Shown here: piece by piece, positions 35,355 through 44,403 of the stretch
How positions within the stretch are numbered: position 1 is the stretch's first letter
How the letters are laid out: every line of letters begins with the position of its first letter
Source: Oscillospiraceae bacterium
GTDB lineage: Bacteria > Bacillota > Clostridia > Oscillospirales > Ruminococcaceae
DNA: 64,000 nucleotides
Assembly: GCA_017461565.1 (NCBI GenBank)
Contig: JAFTXQ010000006.1
Location: forward strand, 1-64,000
Reading direction: 5' to 3'
Notes under the pieces: model-generated
Seen by the model: the letters and a program-made list of their open reading frames with translations, nothing else
What the model was told of the DNA's origin: nothing
Database searches by the model: none
Translations under genes and position numbers: made by a program

Positions 35355-35807
35355 ATGGCTTTAAGAGAGATAGTAAAATACGGAGATGATATACTTCGCA
35401 AGAAGTGCAGACCTGTCACTGCTTTTGACGAAAAGCTGCACATCCTGCTTGACGATATGAGAGAGACACTTGCAAAGGCGGAGGGTGCAGGTCTTGCCGC
35501 ACCTCAGGTCGGAATGCTCCGCAGAGTTGTAATTATCGATGTGCATGACAAAAACGGCGTTATCGAGCTTATCAATCCCGAGATAATTGAGACAGAGGGC
35601 GTGCAGTGCGGCGGCGAGGGCTGCCTTTCCCTGCCCGGCGAGTGGCACGAGGTGGAGCGCCCCTTAAAGGTAACTGTAAAGGCACAGGACAGGGACGGAA
35701 AAGAGTTCACCCTGACAGGCGAGGGTCTGCTTGCAAGGGCATTCTGTCATGAGCTTGACCATCTTGAGGGCGTGCTGTTTATTGACAGAATGAAGCCTGA
35801 GACCTGA
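35355..35807 (+). CDS. def: Peptide deformylase (first copy)
   Basis: Removes the N-formyl group from nascent proteins. The 150-residue metalloenzyme has all three motifs: GAGLAAPQVG, EGCLSLPG (Cys metal ligand) and CHELDH (two His ligands and catalytic Glu). AAAGGAG precedes the start. It is 17 bases after priA; a second deformylase lies 770 bases downstream. Confidence 0.96.
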   Translation: MALREIVKYGDDILRKKCRPVTAFDEKLHILLDDMRETLAKAEGAGLAAPQVGMLRRVVIIDVHDKNGVIELINPEIIETEGVQCGGEGCLSLPGEWHEVERPLKVTVKAQDRDGKEFTLTGEGLLARAFCHELDHLEGVLFIDRMKPET

Positions 35808-35810
35808 TAA

Positions 35811-36485
35811 ATGGACAGAAGAACGTTTAAACTGATAGAAGACTATATGATGTCCTGTATGAAAGACAGCGCCCACGACAGAGAACACGTATACCGTGTG
35901 CTTTATAATGCTCTGGATATAGCTGCTTGTGAAAAGAATGTTGATATGGACGTTCTCGTTGCGGCGTGTCTGCTGCATGATATCGGAAGAGCAGAGCAGC
36001 TTGCCGACCCGTCGCTGTGTCATGCCGAGGCAGGCGGCAAAAAGGCGTATGATTTCTTGCTGTCGATCGGATTTTCCGAAGCTTTCTCAATACAGGTGAG
36101 AGATTGTGTGATAACACATCGTTTCAGAAAGAGCAGACCTCCGAAGAGCCTTGAAGCAAAGATATTATTCGATGCTGACAAGCTCGATGCGGCAGGGGCG
36201 GTTGGCATAGCACGGACGCTGATCTATAAAGGGACAGTAGGCGAGCCGCTTTATAGTCTTACATCGGACGGAAAGGTTTCGGATGGAAGCGGAGATGAAC
36301 CGCCATCGTTTTTTCGTGAGTATAAGATGAAGCTGGAAAAGATATATTCGGGATTTTACACCGAAAAAGGCAGACAGCTGGCAAAAGAGCGGCGTGATGC
36401 GGCAATAAGCTTTTACGAGAGTCTGTATCATGAGGTAAGCGCATCACGTGAACGTGGCAGAAGTATGCTTGATAGGATGCTGTGA
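35811..36485 (+). CDS. HD-domain phosphohydrolase
   Basis: This 224-residue protein is a metal-dependent phosphohydrolase of unknown substrate. HD-superfamily residues are seen as AHDREHVYRV (first His), CLLHDIGR (His-Asp) and LFDADKLDAAG (last Asp). It resembles YedJ-like HD proteins. It starts three bases after the first def stop and separates the two deformylases; the C-terminus is helical and charged. Confidence 0.88.
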   Translation: MDRRTFKLIEDYMMSCMKDSAHDREHVYRVLYNALDIAACEKNVDMDVLVAACLLHDIGRAEQLADPSLCHAEAGGKKAYDFLLSIGFSEAFSIQVRDCVITHRFRKSRPPKSLEAKILFDADKLDAAGAVGIARTLIYKGTVGEPLYSLTSDGKVSDGSGDEPPSFFREYKMKLEKIYSGFYTEKGRQLAKERRDAAISFYESLYHEVSASRERGRSMLDRML

Positions 36486-36573
36486 GCCTGTTGATAGTAT
36501 GTAAATAAATCCGTATTTTGTGCGGATGTTCAATATTTACCGCAGATATACATATAACTGAGAGGAATTAAAA

Positions 36574-37038
36574 ATGGCAAAGCGTGAAATAGTAAAGTTC
36601 GGAGAGGATGTGCTCCGTCAGAAATGCGAGGAGGTCACTGAGTTCAACGAGGAACTCTGGGAGCTGCTTGATGATATGTACGACACGATGATGGAGGCTA
36701 ACGGCGTGGGCCTTGCGGCACCGCAGGTAGGCGTACTCAAGCGTGTTGTGGTGATAGATGTGGACGATGACAACGGCACTATCGAGCTTATTAATCCTGT
36801 TATCACAAGGATGACAGGCAAGCAGAACGGTACTGAGGGTTGCCTTTCCTATCCCAATAAATACGGCTATGTACAGCGTCCCAATAAGGTGAGGGTAAAG
36901 GCTCTCAACCGCTACGGAAAGCCCGTGGAGTACAGGGGAACAGAGCTTCTCGCCCGTGCGTTCTGCCATGAGATAGACCACCTTAACGGTATACTTTTCT
37001 CCGATAAGGTGACGGAATGGGTAGAGGAGGAAAAGTGA
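36574..37038 (+). CDS. def: Peptide deformylase (second copy)
   Basis: This 154-residue paralogue of the upstream deformylase has GVGLAAPQVG, EGCLSYPN and CHEIDH, so all metal and catalytic residues are present. It is followed by fmt with one base between, the classical def-fmt pairing, so this is probably the ancestral copy. An 88-base gap upstream may hold a promoter. GAGAGGA precedes the start. Confidence 0.96.
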   Translation: MAKREIVKFGEDVLRQKCEEVTEFNEELWELLDDMYDTMMEANGVGLAAPQVGVLKRVVVIDVDDDNGTIELINPVITRMTGKQNGTEGCLSYPNKYGYVQRPNKVRVKALNRYGKPVEYRGTELLARAFCHEIDHLNGILFSDKVTEWVEEEK

Positions 37039-37039
37039 T

Positions 37040-37972
37040 ATGAAGATAGTATTTATGGGTACTCCTGTGTTCTCACTCGCTTGCCTTGAGTCGCTGATAG
37101 AAGCAGGGCACGAGGTCGCTGCGGTATTTACCCAGCCCGACAAACCCAAGAACCGTGGCAAGCAGATAATGATGACCCCTGTTAAGGAGTGTGCGCTGAA
37201 GCACGATATCCCCGTATACCAGCCGCTGAGCCTGAGGAAAGGCGAGGACGCTGAAAGCTCCATGCAGACACTGCGTGAGATAGCTCCCGACTGCATCGTG
37301 GTGGTGGCTTACGGACAGATACTTCCAAGGGGAGTTCTTGAGCTGCCGAAGTACGGCTGTATCAACGTTCACGCCTCGCTTCTCCCGAAGTACAGGGGTG
37401 CTGCGCCTATCCAGCGTGTCATCCAGGACGGTGAAACCGTGAGCGGAGTGACTACCATGTACATGGCAGAGGGTCTTGACACAGGTGATATGATCCTTAA
37501 AGAAGAGGTGCAGATCCCTGTGGATATGACAGGCGCACAGCTTCATGATGCGCTTTCTGCCTGCGGCGCTGCGCTTATCGTAAAGACGCTTGCGGCTTTA
37601 GAGGACGGCACGGCTGTAAGGACTCCTCAGGAGGGCGAGACCTGCTATGCTTCCATGATCTCCAAGGAAGAGTTGAAGCTTGACTTCACAAAGCCTGCAA
37701 AGCAGGTGTACGATTTCATCAGGGCCATGTCGGATGCCCCTTGTGCATATACTATGCTTGAGGGTAAGCGCATGAAGGTCTTCATGTCCCGTATAGCAGA
37801 GGGAGTGAACGCACCTGCGGGTACTATTGCGGATGCCGAACATTTTATCGTTGCCTGCGGCGACGGTAACGGCGTAGCCTTTACCGAGATACAGCCCGAG
37901 GGTGGCAAGCGCATGGATGTTTCCGCATACCTGAGAGGAAAAAAGCTTGAAAAGGGTACTGTTTTAGGCTGA
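37040..37972 (+). CDS. fmt: Methionyl-tRNA formyltransferase
   Basis: Fmt formylates initiator Met-tRNA. The 310-residue protein has MKIVFMGTPVFSLACLE, the formyl-folate-binding segment NVHASLLPKYRGAAPIQR and GVTTMYMAEGLDTGD, then the C-terminal OB-like domain. It works in the same cycle as the adjoining deformylase. Confidence 0.98.
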   Translation: MKIVFMGTPVFSLACLESLIEAGHEVAAVFTQPDKPKNRGKQIMMTPVKECALKHDIPVYQPLSLRKGEDAESSMQTLREIAPDCIVVVAYGQILPRGVLELPKYGCINVHASLLPKYRGAAPIQRVIQDGETVSGVTTMYMAEGLDTGDMILKEEVQIPVDMTGAQLHDALSACGAALIVKTLAALEDGTAVRTPQEGETCYASMISKEELKLDFTKPAKQVYDFIRAMSDAPCAYTMLEGKRMKVFMSRIAEGVNAPAGTIADAEHFIVACGDGNGVAFTEIQPEGGKRMDVSAYLRGKKLEKGTVLG

Positions 37973-37988
37973 TCGAAAGGAATCTATT

Positions 37989-38756
37989 ATGTCAAATGCA
38001 CTTATGATATTATCCGCCGCAAGTCACACCAGCGGGCTCAGACACAACTCGGGCAGCGGTTTCGCAGACTTTCTCGGCGACAATTATATGCTGACATATT
38101 TTCTGTGCATAGCGGCGTTTATTTTTGCGCTGGTATGCTCCGCAAAGGTGAAGAGCACCTATGCAAAATACTCCAAAGTGTCAAGCAAGCGGCAACTGCA
38201 GGCATGGCAGGTAGCACGTCAGATACTTGACAACAACGGACTTTACGATGTTGCGGTGGTGAGAATAAGCGGACATCTCACCGATAATTACAATCCCAAG
38301 ACCAATGTGGTATCGCTGTCAGACAGCGTTTACGACAGCAGTTCACTTGCGGCTATCGGTGTTGCGGCGCATGAGTGCGGCCATGCTGTCCAGCACGCAA
38401 AGGGCTATGTGCCGATAAAGATACGCTCCGCTATCGTTCCTATTGCTAATCTCGGCAGTATGGCGTATATCTATATCTTTATTTTAGGACTGATAATGAA
38501 CAACGATCTGTTCGTAAATCTCGGAATAATCCTGTTTGCGTTTGTGGTGTTGTTCCAGCTCGTTACACTGCCTGTGGAGTTCAACGCAAGCCGCCGTGCC
38601 ATGAAAACGCTGGAGAGCGAGCTTATCCTTGAGCGTGACGAGCTTTACGGTGCACGAAAGACCCTCAGTGCAGCTGCGATGACCTATGTTGCGAGCCTTA
38701 CGGTATCCATAACACAGCTTCTGCGGCTTATTGCAAGAGCTAACAGACGAAGATAA
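37989..38756 (+). CDS. YugP-like neutral zinc metallopeptidase, membrane bound
   Basis: This 255-residue protein belongs to the YugP family of putative zinc proteases. The metal site is AAHECGHAVQHA at about 124-135, with LPVEFNASRRA as the probable third-ligand region. There is one N-terminal and about two further membrane segments. Genes of this family commonly sit between fmt and rsmB in Firmicutes, as here. Substrate is unknown. Confidence 0.9.
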   Translation: MSNALMILSAASHTSGLRHNSGSGFADFLGDNYMLTYFLCIAAFIFALVCSAKVKSTYAKYSKVSSKRQLQAWQVARQILDNNGLYDVAVVRISGHLTDNYNPKTNVVSLSDSVYDSSSLAAIGVAAHECGHAVQHAKGYVPIKIRSAIVPIANLGSMAYIYIFILGLIMNNDLFVNLGIILFAFVVLFQLVTLPVEFNASRRAMKTLESELILERDELYGARKTLSAAAMTYVASLTVSITQLLRLIARANRRR

Positions 38757-38779
38757 GACAACAGAAAGGAGCCTGTAAA

Positions 38780-40099
38780 ATGGCTGACGCAAGACTTACA
38801 GCGGTCAAGATGCTGCTGAAAATGGAGGACAGCGATTCCTTCTCAAATATCCTGCTTGACTCCGTTCTGTCGGAGGCGCAGCTCAGCGACAGGGACAAGG
38901 CATTTGCTGCGGCGCTGTTCTACGGTGTTACAGAACGCAGGCTCACTCTTGATTATATCATTGAAAAGAATTCAAAGATCGCTTTTGAGAAGCTTGACAG
39001 GGCGGCGGTAGCGATACTTCGTGTGGGACTGTATCAGCTCCTGTATATGTCCAATGTACCTGAAAGCGCAGCAGTAAACGAGAGCGTAAAGCTGTGCAAG
39101 AAGCTTAAGCTGTTTTCGGCACAGGGATTTGTGAACGGTATGCTGAGAAGCTTTGTAAGAAACGGCAAGAAGATAAGCTATCTCGGACTTGAGGCGGCAG
39201 ACAGGCTTTCGATAGAGTATTCCTGTCCGAAATGGCTGGTCGAAAAGTGGATAGATGAATACGATGTAGAGCGCACTGTAAAGGCGCTGAAAGCTTCTAT
39301 AGGAAAACCACCTGTCTATGCAAGGGTGAATACCCTTAAGACTACTTCGGACAAGCTTATCGCAGAGCTTGCAAGAGATAAGATAGCGGCAAAGAAATAT
39401 GCGGGACTTGATGATTGCATAGTCCTTGAAAAGACGGGCGATATTGAAAAGTCCAGGGCATACAAGGCGGGACTTTTCCATGTGCAGGATATCTCCTCAC
39501 AGCTTTGCTGTCTTACGCTGCGACCCGTGGTAAATGAGACTGTTATCGATATGTGTGCAGCTCCCGGCGGAAAGAGCTTCACCATGGCGGAGCTTATGGG
39601 CAACAACGGTAAGCTGTACAGCCTTGACCTGCACGATATGAGGGTCGCACTGATAGAGGACGGAGCGTCACGTCTTGGACTCCGTATAATAAGTGCGATG
39701 CAGGGCGATGCTACAAAGTACAATACCGAGCTTCCGCAGGCAGACAGGGTGCTTTGCGATGTCCCTTGTTCGGGACTTGGCGTTATCCGCCGCAAGCCCG
39801 AGATAAAATACAAGCGTCCCGAGGATTTTGAGGAGCTTCCCGATATACAGCGCCGTATACTTGAAACGGCATCGAAATATGTCAAGGTAGGCGGTACGCT
39901 GGTGTACTCTACCTGCACCCTCAGCCGTGCCGAGAACGATGATGTTGTAGAGGCTTTTGCAGCGGTGCACCCCGAGTTCTCACCGATAGTGCAGACTGTG
40001 CCGTATAAGGATGCGGAGAACAGCTTCAGGCGTACATATTTCCCCGATGAAAACGGCGGAGACGGCTTTTTCACAGCCTCTTTCAGGAGAATAAAATAA
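38780..40099 (+). CDS. rsmB: 16S rRNA m5C967 methyltransferase RsmB
   Basis: RsmB methylates C967 of 16S rRNA. The 439-residue protein has an N-terminal NusB-like domain (about 1-135), then the SAM domain with DMCAAPGGKSFTMAELM, the CDVPCSGLGVIRRKPE motif and the catalytic YSTCTLSRAEN. AAAGGAG precedes the start, and rlmN follows two bases later. Confidence 0.97.
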   Translation: MADARLTAVKMLLKMEDSDSFSNILLDSVLSEAQLSDRDKAFAAALFYGVTERRLTLDYIIEKNSKIAFEKLDRAAVAILRVGLYQLLYMSNVPESAAVNESVKLCKKLKLFSAQGFVNGMLRSFVRNGKKISYLGLEAADRLSIEYSCPKWLVEKWIDEYDVERTVKALKASIGKPPVYARVNTLKTTSDKLIAELARDKIAAKKYAGLDDCIVLEKTGDIEKSRAYKAGLFHVQDISSQLCCLTLRPVVNETVIDMCAAPGGKSFTMAELMGNNGKLYSLDLHDMRVALIEDGASRLGLRIISAMQGDATKYNTELPQADRVLCDVPCSGLGVIRRKPEIKYKRPEDFEELPDIQRRILETASKYVKVGGTLVYSTCTLSRAENDDVVEAFAAVHPEFSPIVQTVPYKDAENSFRRTYFPDENGGDGFFTASFRRIK

Positions 40100-40101
40100 C
40101 C

Positions 40102-41154
40102 ATGGAAAACAACGAAAAGATCGATATACTATCCCTGTCAAGGGACGAGCTTACGGCAGAGCTTACGGCACTTGGTGAAAAGGCTTTCAGGGCAAAGCAG
40201 ATATATGATTGGCTTCATGTTAAAAAAGTCAAAGATTTTTCGCAGATGAGCAATATTTCTGCACAACTGAGAGATACACTCGAAAAAAAGTTTTGTCTAA
40301 AATCACTAATTATCAAAAAAAAGCTTGTATCGGACATAGATAATACGGTAAAATACTTATATGGTTTGCCCGATGGCGAGTCAGTGGAGACCGTACTAAT
40401 GGAATACAAGCACGGAAACAGCCTATGCATCTCCACTCAGGTGGGATGCAGGATGGGCTGCCGTTTTTGCGCTTCCACGATAGCGGGCTTCGTGCGGCAC
40501 CTGCTTCCGTCTGAAATGCTTCTGCAGATATACGAAACTGAGCGTGACAGCGGTCGCCATGTGGACAGCATAGTGCTTATGGGCATCGGCGAGCCGCTTG
40601 ATAATTTCGACAATGTGATGAAGTTCCTTTCGCTGCTCAATGACGAGGGCGACGGAATGAGTCTGCGACATATCTCCCTTTCCACCTGCGGCATAGTGGA
40701 CAGGATATACGAGCTTGCCGAGATGAAAACGGGGCTTACCCTTTCAATCTCGCTCCATGCTGCCACGGACGAGAAGCGCAGCTCCATCATGCCGATCAAC
40801 AAGAAATATAACTTACAGCAGCTTATGACAGCCTGTCGTGACTACTTTAAAAAGACAGGCAGACGCATAAGCTTTGAATACTCTCTTATCGAGGGGGTAA
40901 ACGACACCGAGCAGTCCGCTGAGGAGCTGATAAGGCTTCTTAAAGGAATGCTGTGCCATGTAAACCTCATTCCGATCAACGAGATAAGAGAGAGGGACTT
41001 TAAAAAGAGCCGTTATGTCGAAAGATTCCAGAAGCGTCTTACAGATGCAGGGATCAATGCGACAGTGCGAAGAACGCTGGGTGCGGATATCAATGCCGCC
41101 TGCGGTCAGCTTCGCAGGGATGACGGCGCAGCTCACGGGGCGGTGAAGGAATGA
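40102..41154 (+). CDS. rlmN: Dual-specificity 23S rRNA/tRNA adenine C2-methyltransferase RlmN
   Basis: RlmN is a radical SAM enzyme that methylates C2 of A2503 in 23S rRNA and of A37 in some tRNAs. The 350-residue protein has CRMGCRFCAST for the 4Fe-4S cluster, GIGEPLDNFDNV, and the C-terminal catalytic Cys in AACGQL. Its stop overlaps the prpC start by four bases. Confidence 0.97.
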   Translation: MENNEKIDILSLSRDELTAELTALGEKAFRAKQIYDWLHVKKVKDFSQMSNISAQLRDTLEKKFCLKSLIIKKKLVSDIDNTVKYLYGLPDGESVETVLMEYKHGNSLCISTQVGCRMGCRFCASTIAGFVRHLLPSEMLLQIYETERDSGRHVDSIVLMGIGEPLDNFDNVMKFLSLLNDEGDGMSLRHISLSTCGIVDRIYELAEMKTGLTLSISLHAATDEKRSSIMPINKKYNLQQLMTACRDYFKKTGRRISFEYSLIEGVNDTEQSAEELIRLLKGMLCHVNLIPINEIRERDFKKSRYVERFQKRLTDAGINATVRRTLGADINAACGQLRRDDGAAHGAVKE

Positions 41155-41891
41155 ACGTTTACAGCAAGACAGATATAGGATTACAGCGTGAGGAGAACCA
41201 GGATACGGTCTGGTCCGAGCGCCTCAGCGATACAGCTGTTGCTGCGGTACTCTGCGATGGAATGGGCGGAGAGACATCGGGCGGACTGGCAAGTCAGCTG
41301 GCGGTGGATGTGATATCCAGGCGCATAAAGGAGAGCTTCTCCGAGATGATGAACCGAAACTCCGTCAGGAACCTGCTTATTACGGCGGTGTCGGCGGCAA
41401 ACAGCATCGTATACGAGACGGCACAGCGGGAGCTGGACCATTCGGTCATGGGTACCACCTGCGTGGCTGCGATAGTTTTTGGCGGCTGTGCGTACATAGT
41501 AAATGTCGGCGACAGCCGTGCATATCATCTGTTCTCTTCCGATGAGGATGAGTGCATAAGACAGGTCACACGTGACCACTCACATGTGAGAGAGCTTATC
41601 GACCGTGGAGAGATAACCGAGGAGCAGGCAAAGACCCATCCCAAGCGTAACAAGATAACCCGTGCAATAGGCGCTGAGAGCGGCGTCACTCCCGATTATT
41701 TCGAGCTGGAGCTTAATGATGGCGATATGTTGCTGCTTTGCTCTGATGGCCTTTCAGCCTATGGAGATGATATGGATATACTTGATATCTGCTTTGAGGT
41801 CAAGCCCGAGGATGTGACAGAGGCGCTTATAAGATACGCCAACAACAACGGTGGACATGATAATGTTTCGGTGGCTTTCGTAACCGTCTGA
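41151..41891 (+). CDS. prpC: PP2C-family Ser/Thr protein phosphatase
   Basis: This phosphatase reverses phosphorylation by the PASTA kinase encoded next. The 246-residue protein has the PP2C metal-binding motifs (REENQDT, LCDGMGGETSGG, VNVGDSRAYHL, LLLCSDGLSAYG and GGHDNVSV). It is soluble and translationally coupled to rlmN; prkC follows after 201 bases with a probable internal promoter. Confidence 0.96.
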   Translation: MNVYSKTDIGLQREENQDTVWSERLSDTAVAAVLCDGMGGETSGGLASQLAVDVISRRIKESFSEMMNRNSVRNLLITAVSAANSIVYETAQRELDHSVMGTTCVAAIVFGGCAYIVNVGDSRAYHLFSSDEDECIRQVTRDHSHVRELIDRGEITEEQAKTHPKRNKITRAIGAESGVTPDYFELELNDGDMLLLCSDGLSAYGDDMDILDICFEVKPEDVTEALIRYANNNGGHDNVSVAFVTV

Positions 41892-41957
41892 AACACGGAT
41901 GAAATGTTACGATACGGTAACAAATTTTACAATTCAATTACAGTTTTATCCGTTTGG

Positions 41958-41989
41958 TTGACAAAATCAGTGCTTCGTGTTAGTATAAT
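41958..41989 (+). promoter_or_regulatory. Probable promoter of prkC
   Basis: TTGACA at 41958-41963 is followed after 17 bases by TAGTAT (41981-41986), overlapping TATAAT at 41984-41989. The -10 choice is uncertain. Confidence 0.6.
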
Positions 41990-42092
41990 AATGTGTAAGA
42001 GCAGTATTTGTACCAAATCTGAAATAAAATGACACCGCTGCCATACGGCGGTGCGCTGAATATAAAGTGTATGGAGAAATGGCGGAAAATAC

Positions 42093-44387
42093 ATGGACAG
42101 TAATATTGGAAAAAAGCTTGACGGAAGATATGAGCTGCTGGAGCTTATCGGCGTCGGCGGAATGGCTGATATCTACCGTGCTAGGGATATCGAGGATGAC
42201 CGTATCGTAGCGGTAAAGATACTCAAGACGGAGTTTGCAGGCAGCGATGAGTTCCTTCGCCGCTTCAGAAACGAGTCTAAGGCGATCGCACTGCTTTCCC
42301 ATCCCAATATCGTAAAGATATACGATGTGGGCTTCACAGAGAAGGTCCAGTTCATCGTTATGGAGTATGTGGATGGTATCACACTTACCGATTATATCGA
42401 GCAGCAGAGCGTGCTCAAGTGGCGTGACTCCATTCACTTTACCATACAGATCTTAAAGGCGCTTCAGCATGCACATGACAGGGGAATAGTCCACCGTGAT
42501 GTGAAGTCCTCCAATGTGATGCTGCTGAGTGACGGCACTATCAAGGTCATGGACTTCGGTATCGCACGCTTTAACCGCGAGAACAACAAGACCATGTCTG
42601 AAAAGACCATCGGTTCGGTTCATTACATCAGCCCTGAGCAGGCACGTGGAGATATTACCGACGAGCGCAGCGACATCTATTCCGTTGGCGTTGCACTGTA
42701 TGAGATGGTCACAGGTAAGAAGCCGTTTGACGGCGATACGCCTGTATCCATTGCACTGATGCACATGCAGAGCACTCCCAAGAAGCCTACCGAGCTCAAC
42801 AGTACTATCCCAGAGGGTCTGGAGCAGATAATCCTCCGTGCTATGCAGAAGGAGCCTAATCAGCGATACCAGACAGCGGGCGAGATGATAAAGGATCTTG
42901 AAGAACTGAAGAAGAATCCCGGCATCATCTTTGAATACAAGTATAATTCAACTGACGGTACTACAAAGTATTTTGATCGTCCGATCCCAGCAGGAGAGCA
43001 GGAGCAGCCCCGCCGCCGTAAGGAGATGGCTGTACACATCCCTGACGAGGAATATGACGACGATGATGAGTATGATGACGACGATGATGACGAATATGAG
43101 GAGCGCCGTTCGCCGTTGATTCCTATACTATTCGCTGTTGGTACGGCGTTTATCATTGCGGCTGTATTCCTTGTGCTTGTGCTCATAAATAAGTATTTCG
43201 GAGAACCGCCTACATCTTCAGGCGGCAGTTCTCTTGACAGCACAGGCTCCAACATCAGTGTCAATCAGGACAACACCATTCCCATGCCTCAGCTTGTAGG
43301 ATATACATGGGATGAGGCTGTGGATGAATTTGGTTCTTATCTCAATCTTCAGGCACAGCAGGAATGGTCCGAGTATGAAAAGGACCAGATCTTTGATCAG
43401 GAGTTCCCGGAGGGCAGACAGGTCAAGATCGGCTCAACTGTTGTTGTAAAGGTAAGCAAGGGTATCAAGCAGGTAGAGGTGCAGGATCTTTCCAACCGTA
43501 CTGTTGATGCCGCAGAGCGTCAGCTTATCAAGGATGGCTTTAAAGTATCCAAATCCTACGAGGAGAGCGAGGATATCCCTGAAAACCATGTTATCAGGAC
43601 TATTCCCGCAGCGCATACCATGGCTCCGCAGGGTTCTACCGTAAAGCTTATCATAAGCTACGGTGCTCCCGATACTCTTATCCCGATAATCAACTTTGTA
43701 GGTCTGCCGCTTGATGTGGCACTTGAGCGCTGTGAGGAATACAAGCTCACTCCTATCCTTGACTATCAGGACAGTGAGGAAGAAAAGGATACCATCATTG
43801 ATCAGGATATCGAGCCCAACGAGATGAAGGAGCCCGGAACAGAGATCACACTTACTGTAAGCTCGGGCGAGATACCTAACATCGAAAAGTCGTTCAGGAT
43901 CACCGTTCCCAAGAGCGCAGAGGGCGAGTTTGAGTTCAAGTATTATATCGACGGTCTGCTTGATACCACTCGTGAGAACGAGATACGTGATGTTGGACTT
44001 GCTTCCAATAAGGAGATCAAGTACACTATCAGCGGTAAGCCCGGTGAAGTAAAGGAGTTCGTTCTCAAGGTAACATCCACGAAAACAGGCGAGAGCGGAA
44101 CCTATATGATCTATAAGTTTACGTTCAAAGAAGACGGTACGATGTCCAGCGACAAGATCGAAAGCAATTCCAAGATCTTCTCTCAGCTTATGGCATCAGT
44201 TCCCGATGAGCCTGCGCCTGAGACCGCAGAGCCGCCTGCAACGTCGACAGACTCTCCGGAGGCACCTGCTGAGACGCAGGAAGTGCCTGCTGATACACCC
44301 GCAGAGACAGTTGAGCCTGACTCTCCCGATGTAACGGAAACAACCGAGTCGGGGCAGGCACCGGGCGGAGCGATTCCCGTAGAATGA
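42093..44387 (+). CDS. prkC: PASTA-domain Ser/Thr protein kinase
   Basis: PrkC/StkP kinases sense muropeptides or lipid II and control growth, division and dormancy. The 764-residue protein has a cytoplasmic kinase domain (about 10-275) with GVGGMADIYRA, VAVKIL, IVHRDVKSSNVML and MDFGIARF, an acidic juxtamembrane stretch with long Asp runs (about 317-332), one membrane helix (about 345-368), three extracellular PASTA repeats (about 395-590), a beta domain, and a Pro/Glu/Thr-rich tail. The adjacent PP2C gene is its usual partner. Its stop lies in GAATGATC, next to the unusual rsgA start. Confidence 0.96.
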   Translation: MDSNIGKKLDGRYELLELIGVGGMADIYRARDIEDDRIVAVKILKTEFAGSDEFLRRFRNESKAIALLSHPNIVKIYDVGFTEKVQFIVMEYVDGITLTDYIEQQSVLKWRDSIHFTIQILKALQHAHDRGIVHRDVKSSNVMLLSDGTIKVMDFGIARFNRENNKTMSEKTIGSVHYISPEQARGDITDERSDIYSVGVALYEMVTGKKPFDGDTPVSIALMHMQSTPKKPTELNSTIPEGLEQIILRAMQKEPNQRYQTAGEMIKDLEELKKNPGIIFEYKYNSTDGTTKYFDRPIPAGEQEQPRRRKEMAVHIPDEEYDDDDEYDDDDDDEYEERRSPLIPILFAVGTAFIIAAVFLVLVLINKYFGEPPTSSGGSSLDSTGSNISVNQDNTIPMPQLVGYTWDEAVDEFGSYLNLQAQQEWSEYEKDQIFDQEFPEGRQVKIGSTVVVKVSKGIKQVEVQDLSNRTVDAAERQLIKDGFKVSKSYEESEDIPENHVIRTIPAAHTMAPQGSTVKLIISYGAPDTLIPIINFVGLPLDVALERCEEYKLTPILDYQDSEEEKDTIIDQDIEPNEMKEPGTEITLTVSSGEIPNIEKSFRITVPKSAEGEFEFKYYIDGLLDTTRENEIRDVGLASNKEIKYTISGKPGEVKEFVLKVTSTKTGESGTYMIYKFTFKEDGTMSSDKIESNSKIFSQLMASVPDEPAPETAEPPATSTDSPEAPAETQEVPADTPAETVEPDSPDVTETTESGQAPGGAIPVE

Positions 44388-44403
44388 TCAGGGGGGATTC
44401 GAA

